Below are positions 32,301-37,978 of a DNA stretch of 37,978 bases, in pieces. The translations under genes and the position numbers were made by a program. Every line of letters starts with the position of its first letter. Position 1 is the stretch's first letter. The DNA lies in NCBI GenBank assembly GCA_046598395.1, contig JBKJIQ010000041.1, positions 1 through 37,978 on the forward strand, written 5' to 3'. The notes beneath the pieces were generated by a model, which saw only the letters and a list, made by a program, of their open reading frames with translations, was not told where the DNA came from and searched no databases. Source of the DNA: JAENVU01 sp046598395 (GTDB taxonomy: Bacteria; Actinomycetota; Acidimicrobiia; IMCC26256; JAENVU01).

Positions 32301-33143
32301 TCAGATGCTGAGGATGTCCACCGAAGACCGAACGGTCAGGAACAGGCTGAATCCGACGAGCCCGGCCACGACGACCCTCCCTGCCAACTGGATGGGGCGT
32401 CGCTGGAGCACGGCGGACAGGCGCCCCGGTAGGGCGGTGCGGCCGATGATGTAGGCCACCAGGGCGACGAGGAATGGTGGCACCAGGGCGAAGGGGATCA
32501 CACCCAGGATGGGCACGTTGCGGAACCGGCTGTCGCCGCCGACTGTCTGTTGGAGTCGAGCAGCCACCGAGCCGAGGGCAGCGCCGAACATGGCGGTTCC
32601 ACCCACGATCAGACCCACCGCAAGCCAGGTCGGCGTCAAGATCGAGAAGTCCAGGTTCTCTGATGAGAAGTCCTTGTCTCCGAATAGGACCAGTGGCACC
32701 AGCCCAGCCATCAACCCTGCCGCCGCACCGTTGACGTGCAACCAGGGACGCGCAACCAGGAGCACGATGGTGGCGACCGCGCCGGCGCCCAAGCCGACGA
32801 AGACGATGAAGCTGATGGTCCCGGAGAGGGTGATCTCGCCCACGACTTCCTCGGCATCGGTGAGAAGGCCTTGGGCGCCATCGCCTGATGTGGCCGCTAA
32901 CACCCGCATGACGAACCGGCCGAGGAACCCGGCGACGAGCACACCGCAGATGATTCCCGCCGAGCACACCGGACCGAGCGCTCGGAGCGAAGCGGCGAGC
33001 CTGGACGGCCACCGGCCATCACCCGCGCTGCCTCGGGGCGCGGGCGCCTGGATCGGGAGCCGACCCCATCGGAGGATCGCCAGTGCGGAGAAGGCCACCG
33101 CGACCAGCGCAAGCCCGATGATGATCAGGTTGTCGGCACGCAT
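32301..33143 (-). CDS. Uncharacterised polytopic membrane protein
   Basis: ATG 33143 is chosen over 33182 because GGGGAGG lies seven bases before it. The 280 residues have about seven hydrophobic segments, the first two near 5-24 and 56-75. The conserved-looking stretch GRFVMRVLAATSGDGAQG with EEVVGEITLSGTISF recurs, as I recall, in other uncharacterised actinobacterial membrane proteins. No transport or enzyme motif is visible. It stands alone between the hydrolase gene and repeat block B. Confidence 0.65.
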   Translation of the reverse strand: MRADNLIIIGLALVAVAFSALAILRWGRLPIQAPAPRGSAGDGRWPSRLAASLRALGPVCSAGIICGVLVAGFLGRFVMRVLAATSGDGAQGLLTDAEEVVGEITLSGTISFIVFVGLGAGAVATIVLLVARPWLHVNGAAAGLMAGLVPLVLFGDKDFSSENLDFSILTPTWLAVGLIVGGTAMFGAALGSVAARLQQTVGGDSRFRNVPILGVIPFALVPPFLVALVAYIIGRTALPGRLSAVLQRRPIQLAGRVVVAGLVGFSLFLTVRSSVDILSI

Positions 33144-33390
33144 CCGACACCTCCCCTGCCCGAAGACCCCGAAAGAGGACACGAGTCTCGCACACTCGAC
33201 AGTCTCGCCGTAGCCCGAGCGGGGCTACGCAACGGCGTTCGGGCGATGACCAGGGCCTACGAGTGGGGCGTCACCCGAGAGGCGCTCGAACACGACCCGA
33301 CGGTCGAGGAAGTCGCCGACCAACTTGGTCTCGGATCTGACCGGAACGGTGGTTGCCAAGTGCGCTGCTTGGTGCCGACCAGCGTCGTGA

Positions 33391-33711
33391 CTACCGGGTC
33401 CAGCCCCGACGGAGTCGGATCGCCGTTCCAGCTCGGCGAAGCTCCCTCGCCAGGGTTCGTTGGTGCACGGCGAACTCACTGGCCACGATTTTGAGTGATG
33501 CGCCCTGCGCGTACCGTGCCGCGGCCAGGGCGACCGACTCGTCGGTCATTTTGCGGACGACGCGCCGTCGAGTGACACCAGCCTGGTCGAGGTGGTGGAT
33601 GACGGTGGTCCGGTGGACCTCATGGCGACGGGCGAGTCCGTCGATGGGTGCACCCTCGCGGTATTGGTGGATCAGCTGTTCGATCTCGGCTTGGGACAGC
33701 CGTCGTTGCAC
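33391..33711 (-). CDS. Recombinase-type double HTH protein, copy B
   Basis: From GTG 33711 this gives 106 residues: VQRRLSQAEIEQLIHQYREGAPIDGLARRHEVHRTTVIHHLD, a basic joint (TRRRVVRKMTDES), then a second HTH (ARYAQGASLKIVASEFAVHQRTLARELRRAG) and the end AIRLRRGWTR. This two-HTH arrangement is the C-terminal DNA-binding region of actinobacterial serine recombinases, but no resolvase catalytic domain precedes it. The frame is open upstream to 34098, so the start is uncertain and a longer protein cannot be excluded. Possibly an orphan DNA-binding remnant of a mobile element. Confidence 0.6.
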   Translation of the reverse strand: MQRRLSQAEIEQLIHQYREGAPIDGLARRHEVHRTTVIHHLDQAGVTRRRVVRKMTDESVALAAARYAQGASLKIVASEFAVHQRTLARELRRAGTAIRLRRGWTR

Positions 33712-33975
33712 AGGGTTTGAAAGCCGTCCCCTTTCCTCCGGCGGTGCATCTCCGGAAGGTCGGGAAGCCAGATTCGGGCCTTCGCGGGGGCTGTTCGGCG
33801 AGCGTCTCAACGCACGTGACCCTTGTCCCGCAGAGGTTTCGACGGGATCGTCAGGGTTTGAAAGCCGTCCCCAAAGGTCCACAACCGTTGTCAGAAATAC
33901 AACGTTTGCGCTGGTCAGGGCACAGATCGCGTGTCCGGTCGCTCGAAGATCTTCGTCGTCGCTTTCGAACCCTGG
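33711..33975. repeat. GGGTTTGAAAG repeat block, copy B
   Basis: GGGTTTGAAAGCCGTCCCC at 33713-33731 and 33854-33872, a hairpin GTTGT-CAGAAAT-ACAAC at 33887-33903, and an inverted end CTTTCGAACCCTGG at 33962-33975. The 88 bases 33885-33972 match the repeat beside tRNA-Val. The segment 33852-33975 is thus bounded by inverted copies of CAGGGTTTGAAAG (one mismatch), like a small element end. Confidence 0.85.
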
Positions 33976-34121
33976 CGATCGTGCCCCGATGAGAGCACCC
34001 GTCATGGGAGCGTTCGACGCGTGAAGCGTCTGGAAGCACTCGGCCTCGGGGTCGTCGGGGAAGTGCGGTGTGGTTGTCGCGCCGCGTACGGTGCTCATGT
34101 GCTGGCAGGGGTAACGCGTCG

Positions 34122-37100
34122 ATGACGACTGAGAACGTGACGGTGTTGTTCACCGATCTGGTGGGTTCGACGGCGTTGTCGTCGAGCCTCGACCAGGATG
34201 CGGCGGACGTGTTGCGGCGGGAGCATTTCTCGATCCTGCGGCAAGCGATCGCGGAGTCGGGTGGCACCGAGGTAAAGAACCTGGGTGACGGCCTGATGGT
34301 CGTCTTCGGTGCAGCATCGGCGGCGTTGGCGTGTGCGGTCGGCATGCAGCAGGGGGTGGATGCCGACAACCGGTCCCGCGACCAGGCGGTAGGCCTACGG
34401 GTCGGGTTGAGTGGCGGCGAGGTCAGTAAGGAAGAAGGCGCCGACTATTTCGGTGATCCGGTCGTCGAGGCGGCCCGGTTGTGCGCCAAATGTGAGAGCG
34501 GTCAGATCTTGGCGGCGGATGTCGTGCGGTTGATGGCGGGTCGCCGCTCCAAACACCAATGCACGCCACTCGGTGAACTCGAGTTGAAAGGTCTGCCGGA
34601 TGCGTTGGAGACGGTCCTGGTCGAGTGGGAGCCGTTGACCGCGACCGAATCCGGGGTGGGTGCGAACGCGATTCCGTTGCCGGGGCGTCTCGTGTTCCGT
34701 CCGACGGTGGGTGTGGTGGGACGCGAGGCCGAGACCGCGACGACCACCCACGCGTACAAGCGGGTCGCGAACGGTGAGGGTCGTGAGGTGTTGTTGGTCG
34801 CGGGTGAGGCCGGTCTGGGCAAGACCACCCTGGTCGCCGAAGCGGCCCGCTCCGCGTTCGACGCGGGCGCCATCGTGTTGTTCGGGCATTGCGAGGAGGA
34901 CCTCGCGACGCCGTACCAGCTGTTCGCGGAGGCGCTCAGCCACTACGTCACCCACGCCCCGGAGGAAGAACTCCACGCCCATGTCGCCGCGTACGGCTCC
35001 GAGCTCGCCCGGCTGGTCCCCGCATTGGCGAGTCGGATCCCGGATCTGCCGCCGTCGAAAGCGACGGACTCGGATACGGAACGGTTCTTGTTATTCGCGG
35101 CGGTCGTCGGGTTATTGGGCCAGGTATCGCGCCGGCAGCCGGTCGTGCTTGTCTTGGACGACTTGCACTGGGCCGACAAGGCGAGTCTGGCCTTGCTGCG
35201 GCATCTCGCTGCGGCAGACACAACCATGCGGGTCCTCGTCGTGGGTACCTACCGCGACAACGAGCTGTCGCAGTCGCATCCGCTGCTCGACACGCTCGCC
35301 GCATTGCGCCGCCAGACCGGCGTGTCGCGGGTCGAGTTGGCTGGTCTCGATGACACGGGGGTCCTCGCGTTCTTGGAAGCCGCTGCGGGCCAGACTCTCG
35401 ACACCGCCGGGGTCGGCCTCGCGCACGCGGTGTACCGCGAGACGGATGGGAACCCGTTCTTCGTGAGTGAGGTGCTGCGCCACCTCGCGGAGACGGGCGC
35501 GATCTTCCAGGACGACACCGGCCGGTGGACCGCGGACGATTCCCTCGGGCAAATGGGCCTGCCCGACAGTGTCCGCGAGGTGATCGGCGCACGGGTCGGA
35601 CGCCTCGGTCCCGGTGCGGGGAGGGTCCTGTCGACCGCGGCGGTGATCGGCCGTGACTTCGACCTCGACCTGTTGGCGAAAGCGACGGAAACGTCGGAGG
35701 ACGATCTGCTCGACATCCTCGACGCCGCGACGACCGCCGCCCTCGTGCGCGAGCTCGCCGAAACACCGGGCCGGTACAACTTCGCGCACGCGCTGATCCA
35801 ACACACCCTCTATGAGGACCTCGGCCCGACCCGCCGCGCTCGCGCGCACCGCCACGTCGGCGAGGCCCTCGAAGCGCTCTGCGGCGATCGCCCCGGCGCG
35901 CGCGTCGGAGAGTTGGCCCGTCATTGGACGAGCGCGACCCAGCCCGCCGAGGCCACCAAAGCCATCGCCTACTCGCGCCAAGCCGGCGACGCCGCGCTTG
36001 CGGCGCTCGCCCCCGCCGATGCGCTCGGTTACTACGCCCAGGCCCTCGACCTCTACCCCCAAGCCAGCGACCCGGATCCGGTCCTCGCGCTGGACCTCGC
36101 GATCGGGCTCGGCACCGCCCAACGCCTCACCGGCGACCCGACCTTCCGCGAGACGCTCCTCGACGCCGCGCGCCGCGCCGCCGACCTCGACGACACGAAC
36201 CGGCTCGTCGCCGCGGCCCTCGCCAACGATCGGGGCCTCTACAGCAACGCCGGTGTCCTCGACGCCGAGAAGGTCGAGGTCCTGGAGAAGGCGCTCGACC
36301 AGGTGGACACCGACCACCTTGACCGGGCGCTCCTGCTCGCTGCTCTGTGTGCAGAGCTCGGCTTCGTCGGTACGCTCGAACGGCGTCAAGCCCTCGCCGA
36401 CGAAGCCATCACCCTCGCCGGACGCTCCGGTGACGACGCCACCATGGTGCGGGTGCTCAACCTGGTCGCACAGCCGCTGCACGTTCCGGCACTCGTCGAG
36501 CAGTCGCGAGTCCGGACCGCTGACGCCATCGTGCGCGCCGAGCGGGTGGGTGACCCCGTGCTGGTCTTCTGGGCGGCGAACGCGCGTGCGCGAAGCGCGG
36601 CCCAGATGGGTGACCTTGACGAGATGGACCGCTGTCTCGACGTCGTCAGTTCGCGCGCGGAGCAGTTGGCCCAGCCCAACCTGCTCTGGTGGCATGCCCT
36701 GCAGCGGGCGACGCGAGCCACGATCGACGCTGACACCGACACCCTCGAGCGGTTGGCGAACAACGCACTGCAGATCGGTGTCGACAGCGGCCAACCCGAC
36801 GCGCTCACCCTGTTCGGCGACCAGTTCTTCCAGGTCAACTGGCGGCGGGGAACGCTCGAAGCGATGATCCCCATCCTCGAGCCGATGGTCGCCGACGCGC
36901 CGGACCTCGACTCCATCATCAGTGGCGGTCTCGCGCTCGCCTACGCCGAATCCGGAGATCTCGACGCGGCACGGCGACTGCTCGACGAGGTCGCGGGCGA
37001 CAACTTCGATGTCCCGATGAACGAAGTCTGGTTTCCCACGGTCACCGCGTATGCGAGCGTTGCAGCCATGTGCCGGGATGTGCCCAGTGCCGAGCGCCTC

Positions 37101-37451
37101 TCTGAGCTGCTCGAGCCATGGGCCGGGCTGTGGAGCAGTACCGGCACCTCCATCACTTCTCCGATCGACGTGTCCCTCGCGAACCTCGCCTCCGCCCTCG
37201 GTCGCTACGACAATGCCGAGATGTTCTATGCGCAGGCGTCCACGATGAACGTGAGGGTCGGGCGGGATTCGTCCTCGTTCTTCTCAGCCCAGAACGACTT
37301 GGCGTGGGGCGAGATGCTCACGGAAAGGAGCGCGCCCGGTGACCTCGATCGCGCGCGCGATCTGCTCCGGCGCGCGCACACCAACGCTGCAGCGAACGGG
37401 TACGCGTACATCGAACGACGCGCCACGGAGGCACTGCAGCGTCTGGCCTGA
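34122..37451 (+). CDS. Adenylate cyclase-like/STAND ATPase/TPR regulator
   Basis: ATG 34122 opens MTTENVTVLFTDLVGST directly in a class III cyclase domain (about 5-170). Metal Asp12 (TDLVGST) and Asp56 (LGDGLMVVF) are present, but GLSGGEVSKEEGADYFGDPVVEAARLC shows a shortened second half, as in regulatory cyclase-like domains. The ATPase part starts near 190 with Walker A GEAGLGKT (228-235) and Walker B VVLVLDDLHWAD. A winged-helix-like AAA lid (FVSEVLRHLAETGAI) follows, then about 500 residues of TPR helices ending NAAANGYAYIERRATEALQRLA. 1109 residues. It differs from the other cyclase/ATPase gene in lacking the zinc ribbon. Such proteins act as large signal-sensing regulators; the target is unknown. 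Confidence 0.88.
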   Translation: MTTENVTVLFTDLVGSTALSSSLDQDAADVLRREHFSILRQAIAESGGTEVKNLGDGLMVVFGAASAALACAVGMQQGVDADNRSRDQAVGLRVGLSGGEVSKEEGADYFGDPVVEAARLCAKCESGQILAADVVRLMAGRRSKHQCTPLGELELKGLPDALETVLVEWEPLTATESGVGANAIPLPGRLVFRPTVGVVGREAETATTTHAYKRVANGEGREVLLVAGEAGLGKTTLVAEAARSAFDAGAIVLFGHCEEDLATPYQLFAEALSHYVTHAPEEELHAHVAAYGSELARLVPALASRIPDLPPSKATDSDTERFLLFAAVVGLLGQVSRRQPVVLVLDDLHWADKASLALLRHLAAADTTMRVLVVGTYRDNELSQSHPLLDTLAALRRQTGVSRVELAGLDDTGVLAFLEAAAGQTLDTAGVGLAHAVYRETDGNPFFVSEVLRHLAETGAIFQDDTGRWTADDSLGQMGLPDSVREVIGARVGRLGPGAGRVLSTAAVIGRDFDLDLLAKATETSEDDLLDILDAATTAALVRELAETPGRYNFAHALIQHTLYEDLGPTRRARAHRHVGEALEALCGDRPGARVGELARHWTSATQPAEATKAIAYSRQAGDAALAALAPADALGYYAQALDLYPQASDPDPVLALDLAIGLGTAQRLTGDPTFRETLLDAARRAADLDDTNRLVAAALANDRGLYSNAGVLDAEKVEVLEKALDQVDTDHLDRALLLAALCAELGFVGTLERRQALADEAITLAGRSGDDATMVRVLNLVAQPLHVPALVEQSRVRTADAIVRAERVGDPVLVFWAANARARSAAQMGDLDEMDRCLDVVSSRAEQLAQPNLLWWHALQRATRATIDADTDTLERLANNALQIGVDSGQPDALTLFGDQFFQVNWRRGTLEAMIPILEPMVADAPDLDSIISGGLALAYAESGDLDAARRLLDEVAGDNFDVPMNEVWFPTVTAYASVAAMCRDVPSAERLSELLEPWAGLWSSTGTSITSPIDVSLANLASALGRYDNAEMFYAQASTMNVRVGRDSSSFFSAQNDLAWGEMLTERSAPGDLDRARDLLRRAHTNAAANGYAYIERRATEALQRLA

Positions 37452-37493
37452 GCGCGGCGGCGATCGTCAGCGTGGCGTGACGTCAGTGCGTGT

Positions 37494-37978
37494 TCAGGTG
37501 AGCCGCTCGAGCACGAGGCGTGCGTCGCTCTCGATGTAGCCGTATCCGCCCGAGGTCGCGGCGGTGAGGGCGTCGGTCGCCATCGCGCGCGCCCGATCGT
37601 GGTCGTCCCCGGTACCGCGCTCCGCGAGGAGTCCGGCCCAGGCCGCGTTGGTCTGCGCGACGAGCAGCGGCGACTCGAATCGCTGATGCATTGCCATGGC
37701 CTCGTTGAACCAGCGGTCCGCGTCGTCGTGTCGGCCGAGGAGGTGGTCGATCAGGCCGAGATAGTGCGCGATCGACGCCTGCGCGCCTATCGAGAAAGAC
37801 ACCAACAGGTCGTGGAAGGGAACCAGCCGTTGGCGTACCGCGGCGGCCGTTTCCTGGTGTCCGATCAGGACGGCGGCCTCAGCCCAGTTCGCGTGCGCGG
37901 TGGACCATCCGAGGTCGATCGGCATCTCGAAGTCAAGGACGCGTTCGGCGTCGAGGAGGGACGTCGCCTCGGCTTCCC
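37494..37978 (-). CDS. TPR-containing protein, C-terminal part (runs off the window)
   Basis: The frame is open to the window edge, so the start lies outside; 160 or so residues are seen. They are helical repeats (YLGLIDHLLGRHDDADRWFNEAMAMHQRF, then LVAQTNAAWAGLLAERG) and end GGYGYIESDARLVLERLT, strikingly like the end of the neighbouring cyclase/ATPase protein (NGYAYIERRATEALQRLA). It is therefore probably the C-terminus of a third cyclase/ATPase/TPR regulator, convergent with the second. Confidence 0.7.
   Translation of the reverse strand, partial: EAEATSLLDAERVLDFEMPIDLGWSTAHANWAEAAVLIGHQETAAAVRQRLVPFHDLLVSFSIGAQASIAHYLGLIDHLLGRHDDADRWFNEAMAMHQRFESPLLVAQTNAAWAGLLAERGTGDDHDRARAMATDALTAATSGGYGYIESDARLVLERLT

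Noticed and set aside
33225..33479. Minus-strand ORF of 84 codons downstream of HTH copy B
   Set aside because: Overlaps the end of the HTH gene in another frame, with no ribosome site or recognisable domain.
30319..33872. Spaced GGGTTTGAAAGCCGTCCCC repeats that look like a CRISPR array
   Set aside because: Only two copies per block, about 140 bases apart, the intervening sequence is itself conserved between blocks, and there are no cas genes. They belong to a duplicated HTH module.
34395..36794. Large minus-strand ORFs opposite the second cyclase gene
   Set aside because: Shadow frames of a well-supported plus-strand coding sequence with clear domains.

Overview
This is high-GC DNA with dense gene packing and many 1-4 base stop/start overlaps. 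A WhiB-family regulator, neocarzinostatin-like secreted domains, several cyclase/ATPase/TPR proteins and actinobacterial recombinase-type helix-turn-helix repeats point to an actinobacterium. The class Acidimicrobiia is my best guess, inferred from gene content and not proven.

Layout. 1-2.9 kb: the end of a cation/proton antiporter, a DUF2254 membrane protein, a 3' fragment of a tRNA-Met gene inside an inverted repeat, and a DMP19-like protein. 3.1-6.0 kb: two secreted surface-type proteins (IPGNPV repeats; neocarzinostatin-like plus Calx-beta domains). 6.0-7.9 kb: an SDR, an NTF2-like protein and a GNAT acetyltransferase. 8.0-13.1 kb: a tightly coupled six-gene run (ThuA-like, alpha/beta hydrolase, RidA-like, GH4 glycosidase, glucosamine-6-phosphate deaminase-like, YczE-like membrane protein) that looks like a carbohydrate or amino-sugar catabolic operon. 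It ends at a 25-bp-arm perfect hairpin shared with a convergent cyclase/ATPase/TPR gene. 16.8-24.2 kb: an MFS exporter, a pterin dehydratase, a molybdenum-enzyme block (MobA, FdhD, YdeP-type formate dehydrogenase-like protein) and two inositol-monophosphatase paralogues.

Regulatory and redox highlights. 24.2-24.95 kb carries a WhiB7-like regulator (Cys cluster, GVWGG, AT-hook). Its leader has a promoter with an AT-rich box, a 56-codon upstream ORF and a strong intrinsic terminator, which is the architecture of the known whiB7/wblC attenuator. 25.2-26.7 kb (minus strand) carries a CcdA-type membrane protein overlapping a lipoprotein thioredoxin of the MPT53/TlpA type. The first Cys of its CxxC motif is an in-frame TGA (U-P-I-C), followed at the right distance by a stem-loop fitting bacterial SECIS rules. 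I read it as a selenoprotein that ordinary annotation would split into two ORFs.

26.8-34.0 kb begins with tRNA-Val(TAC) and looks like an island. An 88-bp repeat starts just after the tRNA and recurs at 33.9 kb. Two copies of a recombinase-type HTH module with GGGTTTGAAAG repeats lie at 30.0-30.5 and 33.4-34.0 kb; the first is frameshifted. Between them are two TetR/enzyme divergent pairs with visible palindromic operators, a broken YVTN beta-propeller, small membrane and secreted proteins and an uncharacterised membrane protein. 34.1-38.0 kb holds a second cyclase/ATPase/TPR protein and the C-terminus of a third TPR protein running off the window. No rRNA, CRISPR array, intact transposase or complete integrase was seen, and no selenocysteine-insertion genes are in the window.
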